Of a stretch of 21,971 nt of DNA, positions 15,224 through 21,971 are shown piece by piece. This DNA comes from Anaerolineae bacterium (lineage in GTDB: Bacteria > Chloroflexota > Anaerolineae > Anaerolineales > E44-bin32): positions 1-21,971 of the forward strand of contig DAOVIK010000004.1 in assembly GCA_030673735.1 (NCBI GenBank), written 5' to 3'. Positions within the stretch are counted from its first letter, which is position 1. Each line of letters opens with the position of its first letter. The position numbers and the translations under genes are program-made. The notes beneath the pieces were generated by a model that was given only the letters and a program-made list of their open reading frames with translations, did no database searches and was not told the origin of the DNA.

Positions 15224-16012
15224 TCAGAGTCCCAGGCATGCTTCCGCCGCCAGCCAGAAAAGCCTCTCTCTAATTTCCTCATGCTTCTGCCATTCCCGAT
15301 CGTCCCATGCTTCTCCGCTCAGATCGTCGCCTCCATAAAGGACTTGCCCCAGAATAACTTGCCTATGCTGCGCGACGGCCATCATCGCAGCGGCTTCCAT
15401 CTCCACTGCGATGCAGCCCTCGCTCCTGCGTGTGGCAATCCTAGCATGTGTTTCTCTGTAGGGCGCCGCAGTCGTCCAGGTCTTGCCCAGCCGATACGGA
15501 GCATTGTTGTTGCGCAGCGCGGTTTCCAAGGCAGAAATGGCCTGCTTGTTCGCGCTGACATCTCGCCCTGGTGGAAGGTAATGATACGAAACGCCCTCAT
15601 CTCTCACCGCGGCGGTCACTACGATCAAGTTGCCAACGGCGATGCTCGGGTCCAATGCCCCGCAACCTCCGCAGGCAATGAACTTGCGGCAGCCAAATCC
15701 GATGACCTCTTCCAGCAGACTCCCAGCCAATGGGCCGCCGATCCCCGGGTGCATGAATGCAAGGCGCTTGCCGGCATGCTTGATCTCATAGAGCGGATGT
15801 GGACCATCCTCCCAACGATTCTCGACGATAACCTTGGCGTCGTGCTCGGCGACGATCACTTCGATGACATCGCTGAAAAAGCATAGAACACAGTGCTCCG
15901 GAACGTCGCGGGGCTTGATCACCTTCGATGGCTCGATGAAAGCCTCGCGCGCCGGATCGAATTCGAGGATGGGGTAGGGGGCGTTCGTCTGATGTTTCAC
16001 CGCACTCAGCAT
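15224..16012 (-). CDS. Nucleoside phosphorylase (PNP/UDP family)
   Basis: A 262-residue soluble enzyme of the purine/uridine phosphorylase superfamily, which splits nucleosides with phosphate to a base and ribose-1-phosphate. Family features are H-P-G-I-G-G-P-L-A-G-S (about residues 87-97, phosphate-binding), G-G-C-G-A-L-D-P-S-I-A-V-G, the E-M-E-A-A-A-M nucleoside/ribose-binding helix, and D-D-L-S-G-E-A-W-D near the C-terminus. It looks closest to uridine phosphorylase-like proteins, but base specificity cannot be read. It is the first gene of a tight three-gene unit with the selenoprotein and PrsW. Its functional link to them is unclear and may be only transcriptional. The start at 16012 has no strong ribosome-binding site; a GTG at 16000 is an alternative. 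Confidence 0.88.
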   Translation of the reverse strand: MLSAVKHQTNAPYPILEFDPAREAFIEPSKVIKPRDVPEHCVLCFFSDVIEVIVAEHDAKVIVENRWEDGPHPLYEIKHAGKRLAFMHPGIGGPLAGSLLEEVIGFGCRKFIACGGCGALDPSIAVGNLIVVTAAVRDEGVSYHYLPPGRDVSANKQAISALETALRNNNAPYRLGKTWTTAAPYRETHARIATRRSEGCIAVEMEAAAMMAVAQHRQVILGQVLYGGDDLSGEAWDDREWQKHEEIRERLFWLAAEACLGL

Positions 16013-16172
16013 CTTTCGTTAGGCAGGGATCCCGATCGAGATTCTTGCAGTGGCAGCTTCGGTCTGGCCAACATGCAGATTGTAGCAGCTTTGCTGGATC
16101 CCTCTGACGGATGCTGGAAAGATGCGTTGAATTAGTCTTATGGCCCTTGAGATCTTTGTAACCATCCTCACC

Positions 16173-16201
16173 TTGCCGGACCCTGCTGCGTGCGGTATGC
16201 T
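16173..16201 (+). promoter_or_regulatory. Promoter of selC
   Basis: TTGCCG (16173-16178) and TATGCT (16196-16201) are separated by 17 bases. The predicted start, near 16208, is only about five bases before the tRNA 5' end. Confidence 0.65.
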
Positions 16202-16212
16202 TTAACCTACAC

Positions 16213-16306
16213 GGGGGTGGTTGGGTCCCGGTGGGCTCCCCGGTCTTCAAAACCGGTGGCGGGCCGTTCAGCGGGCCGCGGTGGGTTCGACTCCCATCCA
16301 CTCCCG
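16213..16306 (+). tRNA. selC: tRNA-Sec(TCA)
   Basis: A 94-base selenocysteine tRNA. The acceptor stem has 8 bp (16213-16220 with 16298-16305, one G-U pair) and the T stem 5 bp (16281-16285 with 16293-16297, loop TTCGACT), giving the 8+5 helix of bacterial tRNA-Sec. The D stem has 6 bp (16223-16228 with 16233-16238) and a 4-base loop CGGT, as in Escherichia coli. The anticodon stem (16240-16244 with 16252-16256) closes loop CTTCAAA with anticodon TCA at 16247-16249, which reads UGA. The long variable arm (16259-16279) pairs GCGG with CCGC and CCG with CGG around a G-G mismatch. Discriminator is G; CCA is not encoded. It delivers selenocysteine through SelA, SelD and SelB, none of which is in the window. 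Confidence 0.95.
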
Positions 16307-16330
16307 CACTTCATTGGGCATGGAGTTTGT

Positions 16331-17557
16331 ATGGCTTCAGATAGCATCGTGGAGGAAAAGACACTGATCGAGCGTCTCATGCCTCAAGTGCGGCGCGAGA
16401 TGCAGGTCTATGAGGTTATGGAGGGAGGGCGCAAGGATCCCTTCGCGGCGCGCTTCCGCGGCAAGCTCATAGGGGATTCCCAGGAGGCCTTCGATCGGCT
16501 TGAGCCGATCTTCGCAGAGGAGGGAATGACCCTGGTCTTTCGCGAGGATGACGCAGATCACTTCGTGCTGGCGGTGCGCGGCGTGATCGAGCCCAAGCCA
16601 TCCAATCCATGGATCAATGTGGGCGTCTTTGCGCTCACGGTACTCAGCGTCGTGCTCGCTGGCGCGCTTTATGCCTACGATGGTTATGCGGATGTCGATC
16701 TCCCCACCTTCCTGAGATCCCTCCTGCGGAGTTTGCCGAACGGCATACCATTTGCCGTTAGCCTGCTTGCCATTCTGGTAGCGCATGAGTCGGGACACTA
16801 CATAGCTGCGCGTTTGAATGGGACAGCTGTGTCGCTGCCATTCTTCATTCCCTTTCCCGGCAGTGTGTTTGGCACTATGGGAGCCTTCATACAGCTCAAG
16901 GAACCGCCACGGAATCGCCGCGTGCTTTTAGACATTGGCCTGGCAGGACCAATCGCAGGTCTGGTTGTAGCCATCCCGGTGCTGCTGATAGGGCTGTCTC
17001 TCTCGGACGTTGGAATTCTTCCGAGCGGCCCGAATGCTCCGGTTGGCTTCGCACTCGAGGGCAACTCGCTGCTCTATCTGGCGATCAAGTTCGTGGCCAA
17101 GGGAGAACTCCTTCCCGCGCCGGTGGACTACGGGGGGTTATCTCCTCTTGTGTACTGGATCAAGTACATGTTTACCGGCCTGCCGGTTCCGTTCGGAGGC
17201 CGCGATGTGATGCTGCATCCTGTGGCATGGGCCGGTTGGGCCGGGCTGCTCGTGACCTCATTCAATCTGATTCCCGTCGGTCAGCTCGATGGCGGACATG
17301 CATCCTATGTCTTGCTGGGCAAGCGGACGAGAGTCATCTGGCCTTTCATCATAGCGGGTATGGTGGCTATGGGATTTGTGTGGAATGGTTGGTGGCTGTG
17401 GGCGGGGTTGATGTTCCTGCTAGGCCGACGCTATGCGCAGCCACTGGACGAGATCACGCCCTTGGACGGCAAGCGCAAGGCGCTTGCAGTGGCGGGCATC
17501 ATCCTGTTCCTCATCGTCTTCATACCTGTGCCCCTGCAAGCGTTCGGTCCGTTCTAG
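16331..17557 (+). CDS. Site-2 protease family (M50) membrane protein, EGY-like
   Basis: A 408-residue intramembrane zinc metalloprotease. The N-terminal soluble domain (about residues 1-90, with F-R-G-K-L followed by a helix and a strand) is like that of plant EGY and bacterial EGY-like site-2 proteases. About eight membrane segments follow. The zinc site is H152-E-S-G-H156 within a membrane helix, completed by D320 in Q-L-D-G-G-H323. A G-P-I-A-G-L-V motif lies between them. It would cut transmembrane helices of membrane-anchored regulators. The ATG at 16331 has GGAG five bases upstream and lies 24 bases after selC, with no terminator between, so both may sit on one transcript. Longer in-frame starts would run through the tRNA and are rejected. 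The substrate is unknown. Confidence 0.93.
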   Translation: MASDSIVEEKTLIERLMPQVRREMQVYEVMEGGRKDPFAARFRGKLIGDSQEAFDRLEPIFAEEGMTLVFREDDADHFVLAVRGVIEPKPSNPWINVGVFALTVLSVVLAGALYAYDGYADVDLPTFLRSLLRSLPNGIPFAVSLLAILVAHESGHYIAARLNGTAVSLPFFIPFPGSVFGTMGAFIQLKEPPRNRRVLLDIGLAGPIAGLVVAIPVLLIGLSLSDVGILPSGPNAPVGFALEGNSLLYLAIKFVAKGELLPAPVDYGGLSPLVYWIKYMFTGLPVPFGGRDVMLHPVAWAGWAGLLVTSFNLIPVGQLDGGHASYVLLGKRTRVIWPFIIAGMVAMGFVWNGWWLWAGLMFLLGRRYAQPLDEITPLDGKRKALAVAGIILFLIVFIPVPLQAFGPF

Positions 17558-17841
17558 CCAATGATCCCGGTCTATTGCCGAGATCAATCCTCCTATGAAG
17601 CGAACAACAACAGATCGATCGATGTTCGCGAGAATCCCGTCCAAATGGGATTTTGAATTGGTGTAGGTTTGCCCTAAAATATGCCTGCAACCGCTTCGGC
17701 ATGCCCGCTCCCCTCGGGTCTGCTGAGGCGGTTGTCTTATGCGCAGTAGCCCCCAGAAGGCCCATTTTGCCTGTTTAGAGCGCTTTTTTCCCGGTTTATG
17801 TATCTCAAGTCCTATAGGCCTTTTCAGGGTATTTTTCAATA
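17558..17841 (+). ncRNA. Intergenic region with a possible promoter and strong stem-loop
   Basis: About 285 bases before the csoR promoter, without a credible gene. A TTGAAT (17653-17658) and TAAAAT (17675-17680) pair, 16 bases apart, predicts transcription from about 17687. A 14-bp stem (17688-17701 with 17721-17734, two G-U pairs) begins right there, with a smaller CCCG/CGGG hairpin in its loop. A TTTTTT run follows at about 17783-17788. It could be a small structured RNA or the end signal of the site-2 protease transcript. I do not recognise the family: it shows no SRP, RNase P or tmRNA core. Confidence 0.35.
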
Positions 17842-17870
17842 TTGACAAGTTGGAGCAAGCGAATTACACT
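17842..17870 (+). promoter_or_regulatory. Promoter of the copper operon
   Basis: A perfect -35 TTGACA (17842-17847) and TACACT -10 (17865-17870) are separated by 17 bases. Transcription should begin near 17877, inside the CsoR operator. Confidence 0.75.
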
Positions 17871-17906
17871 TCAGATACCCATCCCCCCTGGGGGGGGTAT
17901 CTGAAG
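17869..17906. promoter_or_regulatory. CsoR operator
   Basis: A perfect inverted repeat with 12-bp arms (CTTCAGATACCC at 17869-17880, GGGTATCTGAAG at 17895-17906) surrounds a C-run/G-run core. The TACCC...GGGTA with G/C tracts is the known CsoR box pattern. It overlaps the last two bases of the -10 and covers the start of transcription, so apo-CsoR would block RNA polymerase and Cu(I) would release it. The right arm ends in the ribosome-binding region of csoR. Confidence 0.85.
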
Positions 17907-17917
17907 GAGCGGCTGAG

Positions 17918-18187
17918 ATGGAAAGAGAAGACACTTTGCGCCGTCTAAAGAGCATCGAAGGGCACGTTCGTGGCGTATCGCGCATGATCGAAAAGGATGC
18001 CTATTGCATAGATGTCATCCGCCAGGTCCAGGCGGTCCAAGCCGCCCTGAGCAAGGTGAGCACCAAGATCCTGAATGATCATCTGCATTCATGCGTGATC
18101 ACGGCCATCCGGGGAGATGATCTCGATGATCGGGAGCGAGTGCTCAAGGAGATCTCCGAAGTATACGAAATGGCCTCGAAGGTCTGA
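17918..18187 (+). CDS. csoR: Copper-sensing repressor CsoR
   Basis: An 89-residue all-helical repressor of the CsoR/RcnR/FrmR (DUF156) family. The Cu(I) ligands of CsoR are present with the family's spacing: C30, H55 and C59, with H-L-H-S-C at 55-59. E-G-H-V-R-G-V and a C-terminal helix are also typical. It binds the operator at 17869-17906 as a tetramer and is released by Cu(I). It is the first gene of csoR-copZ-copA. GAAGGAG lies eight bases before the ATG. The C-H-C ligand set argues for copper rather than nickel or formaldehyde sensing. Confidence 0.94.
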   Translation: MEREDTLRRLKSIEGHVRGVSRMIEKDAYCIDVIRQVQAVQAALSKVSTKILNDHLHSCVITAIRGDDLDDRERVLKEISEVYEMASKV

Positions 18188-18217
18188 TTCATATCATGAT
18201 GGAATAGGAGTATCGAA

Positions 18218-18424
18218 ATGTCATCAGTTACGTTCAGCGTTCCCAACATATCTTGCGGCCACTGCGTCGAAACTATTCGCCGCGAGCTTTCCGAGGTCGA
18301 AGGTGTCACGCGGGTTGAGCCATCAGCGGCAACCAGAATGGTTGAGGTGGAGTTCGAACCTCCGGCCACCACAGAAAGCCTCTCCGCGCTGTTGACGGAA
18401 ATCAACTATCCACCAGCTGGATGA
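18218..18424 (+). CDS. copZ: Copper chaperone CopZ, heavy-metal-associated domain
   Basis: A 68-residue single HMA domain with the metal loop I-S-C13-G-H-C16 and a ferredoxin-like beta-alpha-beta-beta-alpha-beta pattern. In the family it carries Cu(I) to the N-terminal domain or the membrane entry site of CopA. It lies 30 bases after csoR and 36 bases before copA, with TAGGAG just upstream of its ATG. The His in C-G-H-C replaces the more usual A/S in the loop, as in some other CopZ-like proteins. Confidence 0.92.
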   Translation: MSSVTFSVPNISCGHCVETIRRELSEVEGVTRVEPSAATRMVEVEFEPPATTESLSALLTEINYPPAG

Positions 18425-18460
18425 GCAACTCGTGAGTCGAAAGTCTGAAGGAGACATCGG

Positions 18461-20914
18461 GTGACAGACACTACCCGGCAGCTTTCGCTGCCGATCACCG
18501 GCATGACGTGCGCCAACTGCGTTGCGACCGTCGAACGCAATCTGAAGAAGCTAGATGGCGTGAAGACCGCCACGGTCAATCTGGCCTCCGAGCGCGCCAG
18601 CATTGAATACGATCCTCAGATCGTGGATCAAGAGGCGATGCTAGAGCGCATTCGCAATGTTGGCTATGACGTGGCTCTGGGAGAAGCCGACCTGCTGATC
18701 CAGCGTCTCAGAGATGACAGCGACGCGCGCCGTCTGGAGAAGACCCTGTCCACTGTGGAGGGAGTCGTTGAAGTGAACGTCAACCTGGCCACGGAGCGGG
18801 CGCGTGTGCGCTACATCCCCACAGTAACGACTCAGGCAGAGCTCCGGCGCGCGGTTCGCAGTGCCGGCTTTGATTCCCCACAGATTGAAGGATCGATGGA
18901 AGATGCCGAGCAGAAGGCTCGGGAGCAGGAGATCAATCGCCAAAGCCGCTTGCTCACCATTGGGCTCTCGCTGACCATTCCGCTCTTTCTGATTTCCATG
19001 CTGCGCGATTTTGGTTTGGTGCCACAAGCCATCGCCGGATCGCCGTGGTATGACTGGGCGATGTTTGCCTTGGCAACGCCGGTGCAGTTCTATGTGGGAT
19101 GGCAGTATTACCAGGGAGCCTACAAATCGCTGCGCTCGGGCACGGCAAATATGGATGTGCTCATTGCCTTGGGCTCATCTGCCGCCTATTTCTATTCCCT
19201 CCCGGCGCTCTTCGGCTGGATCGATGGGCACCTGTACTTCGAAACCGCGGCGGTGATCATCACCCTGATCGTCCTGGGAAAGCTGCTTGAAGCACGCGCC
19301 AAAGGCCGCACGAGCGAAGCAATCAAGAAGCTCATCAGCCTTCAAGCCAAGACGGCGCGCGTGGTCCGCGACGGCGAGGAAATTGATGTACCCGTCGATG
19401 AAGTGCGCATCGGCGATCTGGTCGTCGTGCGTCCCGGCGAGAAGATCCCTGTCGACGGCGTGGTCGTCGAGGGCCGTTCCAGTGTCGATGAGTCGATGCT
19501 CACCGGCGAATCGATGCCGGTGGCCAAGGGGCCCGGCGTCGAAGTGATCGGAGCAACGCTCAACAAGCTGGGCATGATCAAGTTCGAAGCCACCAAGGTG
19601 GGCAAGGAAACCGCGCTGGCGCAGATCGTGCGGCTTGTCGAAGAAGCGCAGGGAAGCAAGGCTCCCATCCAGCGCCTCGCCGACCGGGTCTCGGCGGTAT
19701 TTGTCCCGGCGGTGATTCTGATTGCAGCGTTGACGTTCCTGGGATGGTATTTCCTGGCGCCTCAGGAAATGGCAGGTGTAGCGCCATTCACGCGCGCACT
19801 GATCAACATGGTGGCTGTGTTGGTGATTGCCTGCCCCTGTGCGATGGGATTGGCAACACCCACGGCGGTGATGGTGGGCACGGGCAAGGGCGCCGAGCGG
19901 GGGATCCTCTTCAAATCCAGCCAGGCGCTCGAACGCGCCGGCTCGGTAACAACGGTCGTGCTTGATAAGACGGGCACGATCACTCGAGGCGAGCCTTCTC
20001 TCACCGACATTCATCTCCTCGACTGGGGAGGCAGCGAGGAGCAGCTGCTTCGCTTGGCAGCCAGCGCCGAAAAGGCGTCCGAGCATCCGCTGGGCGAGGC
20101 CATCGTCGCTGCGGCGGGAGCCAGAGATATCGATCTGCTGGATCCCGATCGCTTCGAGGCGGTGGCGGGGCAGGGCTTGGTAGCCCAGGTTGACGGTCGT
20201 GAGGTCGTGATCGGAACAACCAAGCTGCTGAGTGAGCGTGAGTTCACGCTGGATGGCGCTGCCGAACGCATGGAAGATCTTCAGTCGCAAGCCAAGACGG
20301 CGGTGTTGGTGGGTGTGGATGGGAAAGCATCCGCCGTGTTAGGCATAGCGGATACAGTGAAGGAAGGATCCATCGAAGCCATCCGCAATCTGCAGCAGGA
20401 TGGTATGGAGATCGTGATGATCACGGGCGACAACCGGCAGACCGCCGAGGCGATTGCCCACAGAGTCGGGATTCATCTTGAGGACACGAGTGGGAGTTCG
20501 GCTGTTCTGGCAGAGGTGCTCCCCGCCGATAAGTCGGCACAGATCAAACAGCTTCAGGAGGGCGGTAGGGTTGTCGCCATGGTTGGGGACGGCATAAACG
20601 ATGCGCCGGCGCTGGCGCAAGCGGATGTCGGCATCGCCATTGGCACTGGAACGGACGTGGCGATTGCGGCTTCGCCGATCACGCTCATCAGCGGAGATTT
20701 GCGCGGCGTGCCCAGGGCAATCGAGCTATCGAAGCGAACGCTGCGGACCATCAAGCAAAACCTATTCTGGGCATTCATTTACAACATCTTGCTCATCCCC
20801 GCGGCTGCGCTGGGAAGACTCAATCCCATGTTGGCCGCCGGCGCGATGGCTTTCAGCTCGATCTTTGTGGTCACGAACAGCTTGCGGTTGCGTGGCTTGA
20901 ACCTTGGCCGGTGA
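18461..20914 (+). CDS. copA: Copper-exporting P1B-type ATPase CopA
   Basis: An 817-residue ATPase that exports Cu(I) across the cytoplasmic membrane at the cost of ATP. HMA domain 1 has G-M-T-C17-A-N-C20. A second HMA-like domain (about residues 78-145) keeps the fold but lacks any Cys pair. Eight membrane helices are expected. The ion site is C458-P-C460 with A-C-P-C-A-M-G-L-A-T-P. The actuator TGES is at 348-351, the phosphorylated D502 in D-K-T-G-T, the H542-P of the nucleotide domain in S-E-H-P-L, and G-D-G-I-N-D at 709-714. The last helices carry Y-N and the M-A-F-S-S motif typical of P1B-1 pumps. The start is GTG at 18461, with GAAGGAG seven bases upstream. CPC plus the CsoR/CopZ neighbours make copper (possibly silver) the substrate. 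Confidence 0.97.
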   Translation: MTDTTRQLSLPITGMTCANCVATVERNLKKLDGVKTATVNLASERASIEYDPQIVDQEAMLERIRNVGYDVALGEADLLIQRLRDDSDARRLEKTLSTVEGVVEVNVNLATERARVRYIPTVTTQAELRRAVRSAGFDSPQIEGSMEDAEQKAREQEINRQSRLLTIGLSLTIPLFLISMLRDFGLVPQAIAGSPWYDWAMFALATPVQFYVGWQYYQGAYKSLRSGTANMDVLIALGSSAAYFYSLPALFGWIDGHLYFETAAVIITLIVLGKLLEARAKGRTSEAIKKLISLQAKTARVVRDGEEIDVPVDEVRIGDLVVVRPGEKIPVDGVVVEGRSSVDESMLTGESMPVAKGPGVEVIGATLNKLGMIKFEATKVGKETALAQIVRLVEEAQGSKAPIQRLADRVSAVFVPAVILIAALTFLGWYFLAPQEMAGVAPFTRALINMVAVLVIACPCAMGLATPTAVMVGTGKGAERGILFKSSQALERAGSVTTVVLDKTGTITRGEPSLTDIHLLDWGGSEEQLLRLAASAEKASEHPLGEAIVAAAGARDIDLLDPDRFEAVAGQGLVAQVDGREVVIGTTKLLSEREFTLDGAAERMEDLQSQAKTAVLVGVDGKASAVLGIADTVKEGSIEAIRNLQQDGMEIVMITGDNRQTAEAIAHRVGIHLEDTSGSSAVLAEVLPADKSAQIKQLQEGGRVVAMVGDGINDAPALAQADVGIAIGTGTDVAIAASPITLISGDLRGVPRAIELSKRTLRTIKQNLFWAFIYNILLIPAAALGRLNPMLAAGAMAFSSIFVVTNSLRLRGLNLGR

Positions 20915-21028
20915 GATTCTCGGATTATACGAAGTCGGTAATCTTCCTCACTTGCCACATGCCACTCCAACCGTTATCCTTCCGTTCATGAAGCGGAGGG
21001 CAATAGCGATATCGTCGGTGAGGTGCAA

Positions 21029-21971
21029 GTGCTGAACAGACGTGATTTCCTGAAGCTCGGAAGCGTGAGCATGGCGGCCGCGGCGCTGCCGGCTTCTGCT
21101 TCGAGAGCGAGGCAGGAGCCTTTCCCTGATGCGGAACACCTCTGCCGGATATCCGAGGATACCGTGCGCGTCCATTCGCGGCCGCATCCAGATAGTTCAA
21201 TCCTCAACTATCTGCGCCAGGATCATGTCGTCGAATCCTACTGCCAGATCGTTGGGCAAGGCTATTACGATCGCAACCACGTGTGGTTTGAGACACCGCA
21301 GGGTTTCGTTTGGTCGGCCTATGCTCAACCGGTGAAGAATCAACTCAATCCAATCCAGGATACCATCCCCGCGGACGGAATCTGGACCGAGGTCACAGTT
21401 CCCTATGTAGACGGCCGCTCCAGGCCTGATCCCTATGCTCCGACCGTGTATCGCCTCTACTACTCGATGATCCTGAATGTCGATGAACGCGTAGAAGGAT
21501 CCGACGGGGAGATCTGGTATCGCGTGCATGACGAGAACAACATCATCATGTACGCCCCCGGATCCTCATTCCGGCCCATAACCGCCGAGGAGATTGCTCC
21601 CATATCGCCGGAAGTAGAGGATAAGGTCATCCGGGTCAATCTGTGGCGCCAGGATCTTTCGGCCTACGAGAATGGCGTGGAGGTGTATTACTGCCGCATC
21701 GCTTCCGGCTATGCATACTACAAAGACGAAGAACGACACTGGCACACGCCGGTTGGCAGCTGGTACACGTGGCGAAAGATGATCTCGCGGCACATGGCCG
21801 GAGGGGACGCAGTATCGGGATTTGATTTGCCGGGCGTGGGTTGGACGATCCTCTTTACTGCCACCGGTGAAGCCATCCATGCCACGTATTGGCACAACGA
21901 TTACGGTGCCCCCCGATCGAATGGCTGCGTCAACGTGAGGCCGGAGGATGGGAAGTGGCTGTTCCGCTGGA
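21029..21971 (+). CDS. Tat-exported L,D-transpeptidase (YkuD), 3' end outside window
   Basis: I read this frame directly; it is open for 314 codons to the window edge. It begins with a twin-arginine signal (N-R-R-D-F-L-K-L-G, then an Ala-rich hydrophobic stretch), so it should be exported folded. An SH3-like region (about residues 50-95) and a central domain follow. Near the edge is the YkuD catalytic motif: H-A-T-Y-W-H then S-N-G-C-V-N-V, with Cys as the nucleophile that makes 3-3 cross-links in peptidoglycan. The GTG at 21029 has GAGGTG just upstream; a GTG at 21023 is also possible. The C-terminus is probably only a few tens of residues away. The distance from copA (114 bases) gives no reason to put it in the copper operon. 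Confidence 0.9.
   Translation, partial: MLNRRDFLKLGSVSMAAAALPASASRARQEPFPDAEHLCRISEDTVRVHSRPHPDSSILNYLRQDHVVESYCQIVGQGYYDRNHVWFETPQGFVWSAYAQPVKNQLNPIQDTIPADGIWTEVTVPYVDGRSRPDPYAPTVYRLYYSMILNVDERVEGSDGEIWYRVHDENNIIMYAPGSSFRPITAEEIAPISPEVEDKVIRVNLWRQDLSAYENGVEVYYCRIASGYAYYKDEERHWHTPVGSWYTWRKMISRHMAGGDAVSGFDLPGVGWTILFTATGEAIHATYWHNDYGAPRSNGCVNVRPEDGKWLFRW

Noticed and set aside
16190..16330. Extended N-terminus of the site-2 protease
   Set aside because: These codons are the tRNA-Sec sequence; the ATG at 16331 has a proper ribosome-binding site.
19175..20290. A 371-codon minus-strand open frame opposite copA
   Set aside because: The protein is rich in His/Arg/Asp and matches no family; copA on the other strand has every catalytic motif.

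Overview
The window looks like a chromosomal segment of a Gram-positive-like or monoderm bacterium of the Chloroflexota (Anaerolineae-type) kind. This is an inference from the gene families: Thr/Pro-rich lipoprotein linkers, LytR-CpsA-Psr proteins, a repeat-containing lipoprotein, a Roadblock/V4R pair and an EGY-like site-2 protease. No rRNA or marker gene settles the taxonomy. No plasmid, phage or insertion-sequence gene is visible.

Layout. 1-1251 (-): a lipoprotein with four 'GG..FG.P' repeats, running off the left edge. 1354-3459 (+): a GNAT-like protein and a GH1 beta-glycosidase with touching stop and start codons. 3522-3611: tRNA-Ser(GGA) with its own promoter and terminator. 3685-5100 (+): a DUF348/G5/3D cell-wall protein. 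5404-6483 and 7804-8886 (+): two paralogous LCP proteins separated by 1.3 kb of palindromic and mirrored intergenic repeats. 9022-9870 (+): rsmA/ksgA, convergent with a polyprenol-phosphate mannosyltransferase-like GT2 (9884-10630, -). 10865-11890 (-): Roadblock/LC7 plus V4R two-gene unit, divergent from a DedA protein (12084-12746, +). 12743-16012 (-): operon of nucleoside phosphorylase, DsbA-cyclophilin fusion and PrsW protease. 16213-16306 (+): tRNA-Sec, then an EGY-like site-2 protease (16331-17557). 17842-20914 (+): CsoR-controlled copper operon csoR-copZ-copA. 21029 to the end (+): a Tat-exported L,D-transpeptidase, incomplete at the right edge.

The most important observation is a probable selenoprotein. 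The DsbA-cyclophilin gene is interrupted by an in-frame TGA exactly where the first cysteine of the thioredoxin-fold CxxC motif should be, giving Sec-Pro-Phe-Cys. The same frame then continues open for 320 codons through the cis-Pro loop and a complete cyclophilin domain. A hairpin with the geometry of a bacterial SECIS lies just after the TGA. A tRNA with anticodon TCA, an 8+5 bp acceptor/T helix, a 6-bp D stem and a long variable arm (selC) lies about 1 kb away, divergent from the operon. A conventional annotation would split this gene into a short lipoprotein and an orphan isomerase.

Functionally the window is dominated by the cell envelope: cell-wall ligation and remodelling (LCP proteins, 3D protein, L,D-transpeptidase), redox folding and proline isomerisation outside the membrane (the selenoprotein), membrane proteolysis (PrsW, site-2 protease), lipid-linked sugar synthesis, DedA and copper export.
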